A DNA stretch of 64,000 bases from assembly GCF_002128425.1 (NCBI RefSeq), contig NZ_NESS01000001.1, positions 62,001-126,000 of the forward strand. The letters are read 5' to 3'. The DNA comes from Gottfriedia acidiceleris. GTDB lineage: Bacteria; Bacillota; Bacilli; Bacillales; Bacillaceae_G. Both the position numbers and the translations under genes were made by a program. Of this stretch, positions 1-7,160 are shown piece after piece (within the stretch, counting starts at the first letter, position 1; every line of letters starts with the position of its first letter). The notes below the pieces were generated by a model, which saw nothing but the letters and a program-made list of their open reading frames with translations, had not been told where the DNA came from and ran no database searches.

Positions 1-282
1 TTTCCAGAAGCACTAACCGGAGGAAGAACGATTTCTCGATTATTTAGAACATATCCGTTTAGAGTTTTACATGCAAGTAGTGTTTTAAACGGAATCGATT
101 ATGGTTTTTCTGATCAAGAAGGAATGTTTTTTAGAACAACGATTGATACAAGTGCTAAAATCATTTCCCCTTATGAAGTAGTTGTCAATATAACATATGG
201 CTTTCGCTCTCGAGAATTCGATAAACGTACTGATGCTACAATTAAATATACTTTATTTTTAAACCAAGTTTATTGGCTTTAA
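1..282 (+). CDS. C-terminal end of an unrecognised protein (5' truncated by window edge)
   Basis: The frame starting at base 1 is open for 93 codons and ends in TAA at 280-282, so this is the 3' end of a plus-strand gene that begins outside the window. The visible part has alternating hydrophobic and polar residues, suggesting beta structure, and ends in NQVYWL. I see no motif that assigns a family. A strong hairpin terminator follows 18 bases later, supporting a genuine gene end. Function unknown. Confidence 0.6.
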   Translation, partial: FPEALTGGRTISRLFRTYPFRVLHASSVLNGIDYGFSDQEGMFFRTTIDTSAKIISPYEVVVNITYGFRSREFDKRTDATIKYTLFLNQVYWL

Positions 283-300
283 ATTTTATTCAAAAAGAAA

Positions 301-326
301 CACCTATAACATCTCGATTATAGGTG
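301..326. terminator. Bidirectional intrinsic terminator
   Basis: Nine-base-pair stem CACCTATAA (301-309) with TTATAGGTG (318-326), an 8-base loop and T-rich flanks on both strands. It lies between the plus-strand partial gene and the minus-strand yodM, which converge here. Confidence 0.85.
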
Positions 327-344
327 TACTTTTTGAATATTTAA

Positions 345-968
345 TTACAGCTGTTTTCTTTCATGTAAATTAATAAATACATTTTTACAAATACTGTACC
401 ATGCATATCCTACTAACCATCCAGCAATAATATCTGAAAAATGATGTACATGTAAGTAAATTCTACTCATTGATATTAAAAATATCATTAAAAGAACGAT
501 CAATTGAATCATTTTTTTGTGTTTCATCAACGCAGGTTGAATGACAATTAGAATAAACCCTAATGTTAGAAAGAAGGTCGTTGCCATAACTGCATGACCA
601 CTTGGGAAACTAAATCCACTTTCCACATAATACATCGAACTTGGTCGTGGTCTTTCATATAGATCTTTTAAAAAGGAAACAACCACTCTAGCTGTCAATA
701 ATGTAATAAGAAGCGATAAACCAGTCCAAATACGCTTACGTATAATTGAATAAACTAAAATGATGGCAGCAAATGTTAAATACATTTTTGAAGAACCAAA
801 ATCTCTTAAAAAATAACAAAATGAATCTAGTGCATCTGTTCGAATGAATTCAAAGAATTTAAACGCTGAATTATCCAAACTCCGAATCATTTTCGAATCA
901 TAAATAAGTCCTAAAATAACAAATAGAAAAATAGAAGTAAAAATTAGTATCCAATTATTTTTTTTCAT
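345..968 (-). CDS. yodM: PAP2-family membrane phosphatase (YodM-like)
   Basis: An integral membrane phosphatase of the PAP2 superfamily; members dephosphorylate lipid phosphates or undecaprenyl/phosphatidylglycerol phosphate at the outer membrane face. All three signature motifs are visible: KDLYERPRP, PSGHA and SRIYLHVHHFSDIIAG, with the catalytic histidines in the last two, embedded in five or six hydrophobic segments. The start at 968 (MKKNNW) is preferred over an upstream in-frame start because GGAGG (978-974) sits at proper distance. In B. subtilis the PAP2 gene yodM precedes yozD and yodN, the same order as here. The substrate cannot be read from sequence. Confidence 0.9.
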   Translation of the reverse strand: MKKNNWILIFTSIFLFVILGLIYDSKMIRSLDNSAFKFFEFIRTDALDSFCYFLRDFGSSKMYLTFAAIILVYSIIRKRIWTGLSLLITLLTARVVVSFLKDLYERPRPSSMYYVESGFSFPSGHAVMATTFFLTLGFILIVIQPALMKHKKMIQLIVLLMIFLISMSRIYLHVHHFSDIIAGWLVGYAWYSICKNVFINLHERKQL

Positions 969-1067
969 ACAAACCTCCAATATAATTTCCAATTAATGAG
1001 ATTTAATTGCTTGTACTTTGGATAAACAAAAGAAAAACGACGAGAGCTCCCGTCGCCACTTTCATGA

Positions 1068-1244
1068 CTATTCATCTTCCTCATCAATTTCATCAATCAT
1101 ACATTTTTCCAATAAGTACTCAAACGTAATATCCGCTAGTTCTTCAATTTCCTCTTCCTCAGGAACATACCCTCGCTGAATGAGCTGTTGATAGAAAAAT
1201 TCTGCTATTTCTTCCGTATCAATAACTACCTCAATTTCTTTCAC
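1068..1244 (-). CDS. yozD: YozD family small acidic protein
   Basis: A 58-residue acidic protein resembling B. subtilis YozD (MKEI..VIDTEEIAEFFY start, ITFEYLLEKCMIDE end). The start is taken as GTG at 1244-1242: AAGGGG (1258-1253) lies 8 bases upstream, and this gives the usual MKEIEVVIDTEE N-terminus, whereas the ATG at 1250 touches the ribosome site. Function is unknown in the family. Located between yodM and yodN as in B. subtilis. Confidence 0.85.
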   Translation of the reverse strand: MKEIEVVIDTEEIAEFFYQQLIQRGYVPEEEEIEELADITFEYLLEKCMIDEIDEEDE

Positions 1245-1397
1245 TAGCATCACCCCTTACTAGTTAATATGTGAAAAATGAGAAAATATGAAAAAAACCT
1301 TACCAAGCACAAAAAAATATTAATATGTAACCTTTAGCATAATACAACAATGACAAGCATATATTCAATTAAAACATGTTGAAGGAGCGATTTTAAT

Positions 1398-1553
1398 ATG
1401 ATGAAAATGGACAAGCTAGCTAATTTAAAAGAAATTATGGTTAATGAAGAAATGTTTGAAGAAGCTGTTGAAAAACTGACGACAATTGCATTTTTTATTT
1501 TAATAGGGATAGGCATACCTTTTATGATTCATATAATTCTACAATTATTGTAG
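1398..1553 (+). CDS. Small single-span membrane protein, unrecognised
   Basis: A 51-codon frame starting MMKMDKLANLKEIM with AAGGAG (1382-1387) 10 bases before the ATG. The first half is charged and helical; residues about 29-51 form one continuous hydrophobic segment ending at the stop. A good ribosome site and this composition argue for a real small membrane peptide. It is transcribed opposite to its neighbours yozD and yodN. No family recognised. Confidence 0.6.
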   Translation: MMKMDKLANLKEIMVNEEMFEEAVEKLTTIAFFILIGIGIPFMIHIILQLL

Positions 1554-1566
1554 AATATCCTCTCTC

Positions 1567-2148
1567 TCAATTTGTTTTCTTCTCTGAGAATTTATTTAAA
1601 TTTTTAAGCACTAAATCCATTACAATTTTGTATTCTTCGTCTTGGAAGATTGAATATAAAACAGCGTAATCATTATATATATCTAATAATCCATCAATAA
1701 TTTCTTGTTTTGTTGTTTTATTTCTGTTTTTATTAAAATCATTCATTGAGCGAAGTTTTTCTAAGTCTAATTTTGTAATGCCATTTTTATCATTTCTTAG
1801 TTTCTTTAAAATTGCATTTGCAGTTTGTGCTGATGCAATTAAGGTTAAATCTGTTTCATCGGCTTCTAACCATTCTCCATCAGTAATACGCGCTAATTCA
1901 TAGATTGTATCTTCCCACGCGTCATTTTTATATCGCCAAACTTCTGTACGATATCCAACAATTCGAAAGATTTCTTTTTCATATCCATTTACTTGAACGA
2001 GATCCCCAAAAGAAAATGAATAATTTACTTCTATCCATTCTTTCTCAAGTTTTTTCCCATCATATTCGTTGAGAAGCTGAAGAGTATTCTCAACATAAAG
2101 TCCGTCATGATTATTGACTTCATAAACAAAAACGCCATCCATCAGTTT
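1567..2148 (-). CDS. yodN: YodN, C-terminal part (gene interrupted by the serine recombinase element)
   Basis: Residues 30-222 of a protein whose first 29 residues are encoded at 6933-6847. The frame is open up to the junction (AAA CTG ATG GAT), with no ribosome site before the internal ATG at 2142. If the 4,698-bp element is removed, the N-terminal frame (ending ACA AAT ATT) runs straight into AAA CTG ATG with no shift. Position between yozD and yozE matches B. subtilis yodN, a gene of unknown function. The protein looks like a small KOW/SH3-like N-terminal domain (VDDIVVITLYGTVG) plus a helical acidic C-terminus. The yodN name rests on synteny and approximate length, not alignment. Confidence 0.75.
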   Translation of the reverse strand, partial: KLMDGVFVYEVNNHDGLYVENTLQLLNEYDGKKLEKEWIEVNYSFSFGDLVQVNGYEKEIFRIVGYRTEVWRYKNDAWEDTIYELARITDGEWLEADETDLTLIASAQTANAILKKLRNDKNGITKLDLEKLRSMNDFNKNRNKTTKQEIIDGLLDIYNDYAVLYSIFQDEEYKIVMDLVLKNLNKFSEKKTN

Positions 2149-2177
2149 AATATTTGTTAACTTTCTATTTTTATTGG
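2147..2177. repeat. Attachment-site junction at the yodN C-terminal side
   Basis: Contains the 13-bp core repeat (2147-2159), identical to 6845-6857, overlapping the 21-bp arm 2157-2177 (TTAACTTTCT...TATTGG). This arm is the exact reverse complement of 6828-6848. Sequence left of the core is host yodN; sequence right of it is element. Confidence 0.88.
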
Positions 2178-2206
2178 CTAACCAAACAAAGATACCACTT
2201 AAATTT

Positions 2207-2338
2207 TTAAGTGAGTGGCTTATTAGATGTATTTATTTTTATCTCTTCATTTTTTATTTTTATAGTTAATTTTAGTAATGCTTCAGCAGCAAGTTTTGCA
2301 TTAATCTTACCAATTTCTTCATATTTAAACTTATTCAT
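2207..2338 (-). CDS. 43-residue basic peptide beside the att site
   Basis: MNKFKYEEIGKINAKLAAEA begins a 43-residue lysine-rich, predominantly helical peptide. GAGGGGTG stands at a normal distance upstream of the ATG (2338-2336). It is the element gene nearest the C-terminal junction, only 30 bases from the attachment arm. Small basic proteins next to att sites in serine-recombinase elements are sometimes directionality factors; that role here is a guess from position and size only. Confidence 0.6.
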   Translation of the reverse strand: MNKFKYEEIGKINAKLAAEALLKLTIKIKNEEIKINTSNKPLT

Positions 2339-2424
2339 GAAGAAACACCCCTCTATAGACTATTCAGAGTTCTAGTCTATAGTTCATTGAAGCAGTTGGT
2401 AAAATATATGTGTAAAAGCATAAA

Positions 2425-2455
2425 AAACAACTCATCTGATTTATATGAGTTGTTT
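2425..2455 (-). terminator. Terminator after phaQ-phaP
   Basis: Stem AAACAACTCAT (2425-2435) pairs with ATGAGTTGTTT (2445-2455); on the minus strand it is followed by a run of T. It closes the phaQ-phaP unit just after the phaP stop codon. Confidence 0.85.
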
Positions 2456-2466
2456 AATAGTTAGTC

Positions 2467-3051
2467 TTATTTACTTTCAAATGTAAACATTTTAAAGCTA
2501 TCTTCAATACGATGGTTAAAGCTTGTATGAGCTGCCCTTAACTGTTCTAAGTAATGTTCATTTAATGATGACCAAACTCGATCTCTTTCCTTTAAACTCT
2601 CTATGTAGTATTCACCAGTTTGTTCACATTGCTCCTCCACTCTTTCAATTAACTCAACTGAGGCTTTGAAAGGAGTAGATAATAACTCACCAAATTTATT
2701 TACCGTTTCTTCAAATAGGTTTACACTTAATTGAACAGCTGAAGATTCATCTGAATTTGCGATTCTAATTTTAGATGTTCTTACTTTTAAATGATGATTA
2801 AAGTTCTTTACTTCCCCAAATAAACCATTTACTGCATTACGATATTCCTCATTAAATTTCCTTGTTTCTTTTAACACTTTCATAAACGAATTAAACCTTT
2901 GTTCTCTACTCGCTCTTAAGTGATTAAAACTATCTTCATATTGGTCCCAAAGTGTATTAAAAAAAGGATCCATAAAATAATTTTCTACTTTCTCAGCTTC
3001 AATTTTTGGAACAACTTCCGCTTTTTGTTTTGAAACTTTCTGAGTCGTCAA
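2467..3051 (-). CDS. phaP: PhaP-type phasin (polyhydroxyalkanoate granule protein)
   Basis: A 194-residue, highly helical, amphipathic protein without membrane spans or signal peptide. The DPFFNTLWDQYEDSF stretch and the LLSTPFKAS element followed by a long Gln/Glu-rich helix resemble Bacillus PhaP phasins, which coat polyhydroxybutyrate granules. It overlaps the phaQ stop by four bases (TTGA): the start is TTG at 3051 with AGGAGG 7 bases upstream, so the two genes are translationally coupled. Adjacent PhaQ supports the assignment. The synthase genes phaR-phaB-phaC are not in this window. It lies wholly within the element that splits yodN. Confidence 0.75.
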   Translation of the reverse strand: MTTQKVSKQKAEVVPKIEAEKVENYFMDPFFNTLWDQYEDSFNHLRASREQRFNSFMKVLKETRKFNEEYRNAVNGLFGEVKNFNHHLKVRTSKIRIANSDESSAVQLSVNLFEETVNKFGELLSTPFKASVELIERVEEQCEQTGEYYIESLKERDRVWSSLNEHYLEQLRAAHTSFNHRIEDSFKMFTFESK

Positions 3052-3470
3052 ATCTCTTCCTCCTCTTTTGATTTCGAATTTTTCTCTATTTTATCCTCTT
3101 TTTGTAATGGAGGAATGTAGAGCTCAAGAAAACTAGTGTACATTTTGAAAAATTGATCAAGCATTGATTGGTAAAGTTCGAGTTGTCTCGCGTTACCTCT
3201 TAAGTAAGCCTTCCCAGCTTCTGTAATTGAATAGCAGCGCTTAGCAGGTCCGCTTCCTTTTGTATCCCATTTTGATTGTACAAGGTTTTCTTTCTCTAGT
3301 TGTCTTAATAATCGATATAAATTTCCTTGGTCTAGTGTTTGAAACCCGAATGCGTGAAGCTTTTGAATTAATTCATATCCATGAAGTGTCATCCGACTAA
3401 GAAGTAGAAGAATAAAAGGCATAATAAAATTTTTTGAAGGAGCAATATTTTTATCTTTATCAATGTTCAT
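3048..3470 (-). CDS. phaQ: PhaQ-type PadR-family transcriptional repressor
   Basis: A 140-residue PadR-family winged-helix protein: FILLLLSRMTLHGYELIQKL and GNLYRLLRQLEKENLV form the helix-turn-helix and wing, SGPAKRCYSITEAGKAYL completes the domain, and a C-terminal amphipathic helix and charged tail follow. In B. megaterium PhaQ represses phaQP and is released by polyhydroxybutyrate; gene order here is the same. The start at 3470 (MNIDKDKN) follows GAGGTG; the track's upstream start lacks a site. A partial palindrome at 3493-3515 is a candidate operator. Ligand response is inferred from family only. Confidence 0.8.
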   Translation of the reverse strand: MNIDKDKNIAPSKNFIMPFILLLLSRMTLHGYELIQKLHAFGFQTLDQGNLYRLLRQLEKENLVQSKWDTKGSGPAKRCYSITEAGKAYLRGNARQLELYQSMLDQFFKMYTSFLELYIPPLQKEDKIEKNSKSKEEEEI

Positions 3471-3492
3471 TGGTAACACCTCTACATAAAAT

Positions 3493-3515
3493 CTATAGGT
3501 GTATTTTACACATAG
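3493..3515. promoter_or_regulatory. Candidate PhaQ operator
   Basis: An imperfect inverted repeat CTATAGGTGTA...TACACATAG lies 23 bases upstream of the phaQ start, in the divergent region between phaQ and the hydrolase gene. PadR proteins bind such sites near their own promoters. Assignment is by position and symmetry only. Confidence 0.4.
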
Positions 3516-3631
3516 ATGAATATACCGTCAATACACCAAATATAATTTATTATAAATTTTCTAAAAACTCCAAACATACCGTTTTTAACGTTAAATAATT
3601 TCGTAAAACCAATACCAAAGGAGTGATAAAA

Positions 3632-4414
3632 TTGTACGTTACTAAGACTGAAAAGATCAAACTGTATTACGACCGGTTAGGTACTGGAGAACCTCTCGTA
3701 TTAATTCATGGTCTTGGTGAAGTAAAAGAAAGTTGGATTAAACAATATGAGCTAGCAAATGAATTCGATTTAATTATTCCTGATTTGCGTGGCCATGGAG
3801 AAAATCATTTAACTGAAGGAATATCAATTAAGAATTTCGCAAAAGATGTCCTTGATTTAATGGATCAGTTAGAAATTGAAAGTGCACATATACTAGGCTT
3901 ATCTATGGGTGGGACTGTCGCACAAGAGATTTACCGTCAAGCACCTGCAAGATGTCGCTCTTTAATTCTAGTTAGTACATTTCATTTTGCTCCTAGATTA
4001 CTAGGTTTATGGTTTATTCATTATAAGGAGCTTCGATCAAAAATTTTTACACCACAACAAATAAGAGAGATGACAATAAGAGCGTGCCTATTTACATGGG
4101 AAGAAGAGTTATTACAACAATTTAAACAATATTATCGCCCAAATCCAGAAGGATATGACAAGTCAATGAGAGCCTGTTTTAACGTTGATAATAGAGAATT
4201 ATTACCAAATATAAAAGTACCAACGCTTATTATTGGTGGTGAGTATGATACCATTACTCCTGTATGGGTCCAATTAATAATGCATAAAAGTATTCCAAAT
4301 TCAAAATTAATTATTTTCAAAAATACTGGCCATGTAACCAAAATGGAAGCCGCAGAAAAATTTAATCAAACCATTCGCTCTTTTATAAATAAACAAGTAC
4401 ACGTAAAGAGTTAA
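3632..4414 (+). CDS. Alpha/beta hydrolase, possible PHB depolymerase or esterase
   Basis: A soluble alpha/beta-hydrolase fold protein of 260 residues. The nucleophile elbow GLSMGG, the oxyanion region LIHGLGEVKESW, a late acidic residue in GGEYDTITP and the histidine of NTGHVTKME give a complete Ser-Asp-His triad. The start is taken as TTG at 3632, with AAGGAG eight bases upstream; GTG at 3623 lies within that site. It is divergent from phaQ-phaP, so a role in polyhydroxybutyrate mobilisation is attractive, but the family is too broad for the sequence to decide; a general esterase or peroxidase-like hydrolase is equally possible. Confidence 0.8.
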   Translation: MYVTKTEKIKLYYDRLGTGEPLVLIHGLGEVKESWIKQYELANEFDLIIPDLRGHGENHLTEGISIKNFAKDVLDLMDQLEIESAHILGLSMGGTVAQEIYRQAPARCRSLILVSTFHFAPRLLGLWFIHYKELRSKIFTPQQIREMTIRACLFTWEEELLQQFKQYYRPNPEGYDKSMRACFNVDNRELLPNIKVPTLIIGGEYDTITPVWVQLIMHKSIPNSKLIIFKNTGHVTKMEAAEKFNQTIRSFINKQVHVKS

Positions 4415-4528
4415 TTTGTTAACTAGAAGACTTAGATCAACTTATTTCGCTATCTAATCGTATTACATCTAATTGTACTATTCTAAAAAAAGCCTCCATA
4501 TAGTTTACAAAAAAGGGAGGGGAGCAAT

Positions 4529-5152
4529 ATGTACGAAAATTGGCTCGATACATTATCTTCTAACGATTTATTTCTGACCATTCTATCAATATTAATTGGT
4601 GCGATAGGTGGCTATGCTAATATATTATTAGCAAATGAGGGCTATATTAGAAGTTATCGATTTAAAGATTCTGATGGTAGAGAACGATATTCATTAGGTT
4701 CTAAGAGAGAAATCATTCTTGGAGCTATGGCAGGTTGTGTATCATACCTTATTGCTGTTCTAACGACAACTGAACAAACTCCTGAATCCGTTATCATTTA
4801 TGCTTTTATTTGTGGAGTTAGCGGTGGTGCGTATTTAGAAAAATTAGTTGATAAAAACGTTAATGATAAAATAATTGATTTTAGTTCGACGCTTGAAGAA
4901 ATGGAGAAAGAGAAAAGTGAAAACAAAAAGACAAGTGCCCTCTCGATTCAGGAGGGAAATATGCATCAAACCGATACTGTTGTTGTCGATGAAATTGTCC
5001 AAAATAATGTTGATGACAGTACTAATGATGCGACCAATGAAGTAGTAGATTTTCATTACAATATTTTAAAGAAAAAATTAAAAAATGCAAGAAGCACTAA
5101 GGAAGCTGAAAAATACTTTAATGAATTAGTTAAATTGATCAATAACAGATAA
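4529..5152 (+). CDS. DUF4257-like membrane protein with charged C-terminal tail
   Basis: A 207-residue protein. Residues about 15-37, 64-84 and 90-108 are hydrophobic and glycine-rich (GAIGGYAN, LGAMAGCVSYL, ICGVSGGAYLEKLV), consistent with two or three membrane helices. The N-terminal half resembles DUF4257 proteins of Bacillus plasmids and islands; the rest is a hydrophilic, acidic then lysine-rich tail. A GGGAGGGG ribosome site precedes the ATG. It is the last plus-strand gene in the element and is followed by a strong terminator. Function unknown; the DUF call is from memory of the pattern. Confidence 0.55.
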   Translation: MYENWLDTLSSNDLFLTILSILIGAIGGYANILLANEGYIRSYRFKDSDGRERYSLGSKREIILGAMAGCVSYLIAVLTTTEQTPESVIIYAFICGVSGGAYLEKLVDKNVNDKIIDFSSTLEEMEKEKSENKKTSALSIQEGNMHQTDTVVVDEIVQNNVDDSTNDATNEVVDFHYNILKKKLKNARSTKEAEKYFNELVKLINNR

Positions 5153-5171
5153 ATTTTAATATTGCATGATA

Positions 5172-5217
5172 AAAAAGTTCAGTCCTATCTTTTCGGAGAT
5201 GGTTTGCTGAACTTTTT
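5172..5217 (+). terminator. Intrinsic terminator
   Basis: Stem AAAAAGTTCAG (5172-5182) with CTGAACTTTTT (5207-5217), loop containing a small inner hairpin, followed by T-rich sequence. Closes the plus-strand hydrolase/DUF4257 unit and may also stop minus-strand recombinase transcription from the other side. Confidence 0.8.
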
Positions 5218-5317
5218 ATTTTTTAAATTTAAGATTCTCAAAAAAAAATGACCTTACGTGGCTGTTTAATGGGAGATTTCTAGAGGGAATCGTTTAATAG
5301 AATGTTAGAATGTTGAA

Positions 5318-6787
5318 TTAGATCCATTCTATTTTAATAGTGGCAATTTCCTTACTTTGAGTAGTATCATGACTTGAATTCATATTACTACTAAACCATA
5401 TTTTATTAATAAATGTTTTTAAAAATTGGTTACATATTTCAGGATCTATTCGTTCTATATCGTCCAGAGTTTCAATTATCTTCTCTACTTTTTGATCATC
5501 ATCTTTTTTGTTTCTTAAATTCTCTATTTGAGTCTGATAGAGTACTAATTGCTCGTTCATTTGATTCATTTGAACGATTAGTTCATTTTTTAATTCTTCG
5601 TATTCATTTTTAGTAATTTCTCCATCCATCCTCATTTCTATAACGTTATTTTGACGTTTTTTAATTTTATCCTTTTGTTTTATTAATGAGTCGAGTTCAT
5701 TCATTAATCTCTGTTCTAGCTCAATTGTTTTTTGAGAATCTAGCATTTTTAGCGCGTTCTTTAGTTCTGATTTTTTTTCTTTAATGCTCTTTAAAACAAA
5801 CTCTTCAACTAATTCATATTTATAGCCTCGATCTTTACACTGATTGTTTGATATTTTATATGAACACGATTTAATAAAATCAATATTTGAACTATCTTTT
5901 TGAATATATCGCTTCCTCCCACAGCAATTACAGTATATTAAATTTTGTAACCTGCGAACTGTTTTTCGGTTTTGAAAATAAACATTTTTATTATTTTCTA
6001 ATATGTTTTGGACGGCAAAAAATTGCTCCTTTGTAATGATTGCCTCATGTGCATTTTCAATAAAAACTTCATCAATAATTTTATTATGAATACGTCTACT
6101 AGCTTGTATGACTCCATAATATACGGGATTTGTGCGTAATTGGCTAATATGTGATGTTGTAAGGATTTTACCTTGTCGACTCCTCCAATTTAATCTATTT
6201 AAATGCCTTGCTATTTCATTGACGGAAACTCGTTCTAACGTTTTATCGAATATTAGTCGAATGATCTTTGCTTCGTCTTCATTTATTTCTAATTTTTTTT
6301 CTGAATTTTTACGATATCCAAGTGGAGTCTTATTGCTCATTACCCATTTTCCTTGCTCCGCTGCCGCTAATCTACCTCTCGATAACCGCTTCTTTATTTG
6401 TTTATATTCAAAATTAGCCAATACTGCCTGAAATGAAAATAACATTTCATTCGTTTCCTGCGATAGATCTATTTTACCTTGTGGCGTTAATATTTTAATA
6501 TCATTTAATAGTAATACTTGCTTGATTTGTTCGGCATGTGCATTATCACGTGAAAGACGATCTATATCCATAATAATTAAATAATCAAATTCATGAATTT
6601 TCTTTAGTAATATATTTAATTGTTCACGCTCTGTATTTACACCACTCGAAATTTCCTGATAAATGATATATTTTAAATTATGTTGGTTTGCAAGCTTAAT
6701 CAAAGCATTTTTATGATTAAGTAACACTTCATCTACATCTTTTTGTTCTTCATTTCTTGAGAGTCTAAGATAAATAGCTGCTAACAT
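5318..6787 (-). CDS. Large serine recombinase (SpoIVCA-type site-specific recombinase)
   Basis: 489 residues with the full large-serine-recombinase architecture. The N-terminal resolvase domain spans about 1-145, with catalytic Ser10 in AIYLRLSRNE and conserved arginines in DIDRLSRDNAHA. A recombinase domain spans about 155-265 (PLGYRK..., NPVYYGVI). A zinc ribbon has Cys286/289 (CNCCG) and Cys308/317. A long coiled coil (about 330-440) and a C-terminal strand complete it. It sits at the very end of the element and its ATG overlaps the stop of the truncated yodN frame, with AAGGTGAT as ribosome site. It should catalyse excision and integration at the 13-bp core; this is family knowledge plus context. 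Confidence 0.93.
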   Translation of the reverse strand: MLAAIYLRLSRNEEQKDVDEVLLNHKNALIKLANQHNLKYIIYQEISSGVNTEREQLNILLKKIHEFDYLIIMDIDRLSRDNAHAEQIKQVLLLNDIKILTPQGKIDLSQETNEMLFSFQAVLANFEYKQIKKRLSRGRLAAAEQGKWVMSNKTPLGYRKNSEKKLEINEDEAKIIRLIFDKTLERVSVNEIARHLNRLNWRSRQGKILTTSHISQLRTNPVYYGVIQASRRIHNKIIDEVFIENAHEAIITKEQFFAVQNILENNKNVYFQNRKTVRRLQNLIYCNCCGRKRYIQKDSSNIDFIKSCSYKISNNQCKDRGYKYELVEEFVLKSIKEKKSELKNALKMLDSQKTIELEQRLMNELDSLIKQKDKIKKRQNNVIEMRMDGEITKNEYEELKNELIVQMNQMNEQLVLYQTQIENLRNKKDDDQKVEKIIETLDDIERIDPEICNQFLKTFINKIWFSSNMNSSHDTTQSKEIATIKIEWI

Positions 6788-6933
6788 AAAATCACCTTAT
6801 TATGCATTTTGGTAAAGTGTTGAATTCCCAATAAAAATAGAAAGTTAATATTTGTTATCTTTCCGACAGTACCATATAACGTTATCACGACAATATCATC
6901 CACGTTATATTTGGGTTGTTTTTTCTTCGTCAT
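6781..6933 (-). CDS. yodN: YodN, N-terminal part running into the element
   Basis: ATG at 6933 with AAGGAGG eight bases upstream starts MTKKKQPKYNVDDIVVITL. Residues 1-29 are host yodN; after codon 29 the frame enters the element and ends after residue 50 at TAG 6783-6781. That stop overlaps the recombinase start (ATGTTAG), so ribosomes finishing this fragment could reinitiate on the recombinase. On excision the codons ACA AAT ATT at 6855-6847 continue with AAA CTG ATG at 2148-2140 to give a 222-residue protein. The KYNVDDIVVITLYGTVG segment resembles a KOW/SH3-like strand pair. Confidence 0.8.
   Translation of the reverse strand: MTKKKQPKYNVDDIVVITLYGTVGKITNINFLFLLGIQHFTKMHNKVILC
6828..6857. 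repeat. Attachment-site junction at the yodN N-terminal side
   Basis: The 21-bp arm 6828-6848 (CCAATAAAAA...GTTAA) overlaps the 13-bp core 6845-6857. The arm is the exact reverse complement of 2157-2177. To the right of the core is host yodN; to the left is the element. Confidence 0.88.
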
Positions 6934-7131
6934 ACTTCTTACCTCCTTCTCCATTCGTCGTGACTAATTCGTTTTTACTGTATACTATGCAACCAATAGA
7001 TAATTGTCTGTCATTTTCATCGTAAATAAAAAAAGGGATTAGCCTATTTTGTAGGTAAGAAATAAAAACGGGTAATAAGAGAACTAATTGAAAAGAAAAG
7101 ACGTTTGAATTTTCTTGTTTATATAAAAAAA

Positions 7132-7160
7132 GATGCAACTTAGTTTACCTAAGTTACATC
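7132..7160 (-). terminator. Terminator after yozE
   Basis: Stem GATGCAACTTAG (7132-7143) with CTAAGTTACATC (7149-7160), one mismatch, followed on the minus strand by seven T. It starts directly at the yozE stop codon, so yodN needs its own promoter in 6940-7130. Confidence 0.9.

Larger units (their letters stand above)
2147..6857. mobile_element. Skin-like intervening element inserted in yodN, 4.7 kb, serine recombinase type
   Basis: The two halves of yodN are separated by 4,698 bp bounded by a 13-bp direct repeat TTAATATTTGTTA (2147-2159 and 6845-6857). Immediately inside, perfect 21-bp inverted repeats occur at 2157-2177 and 6828-6848; joining the ends gives a 48-bp palindrome with a 6-bp centre, the expected shape of a large serine recombinase attP. 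The element carries the recombinase, a phasin, a PhaQ-like repressor, a hydrolase, a membrane protein and a 43-residue peptide. There are no phage structural, replication or conjugation genes. Excision would restore yodN in frame, as known for sigK-skin elements. Whether it excises in cells is inference. Confidence 0.88.

Noticed and set aside
1334-1516. 60-codon minus-strand frame
   Set aside because: Antisense to the small membrane protein at 1398-1553, which has a proper ribosome site.
1567-2142. yodN tail as an independent gene starting at ATG 2142
   Set aside because: No ribosome site before the ATG and the open frame continues upstream exactly to the element junction; it is the tail of a split gene.
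2196-2216. Hairpin CACTTAAA/TTTAAGTG as terminator of the 43-residue gene
   Set aside because: It overlaps the coding end and lacks a T run in the required direction.
6905-7138. 77-codon minus-strand frame upstream of the yodN head
   Set aside because: It overlaps the yozE terminator, covers the yodN ribosome site and start in another frame, and has no ribosome site.
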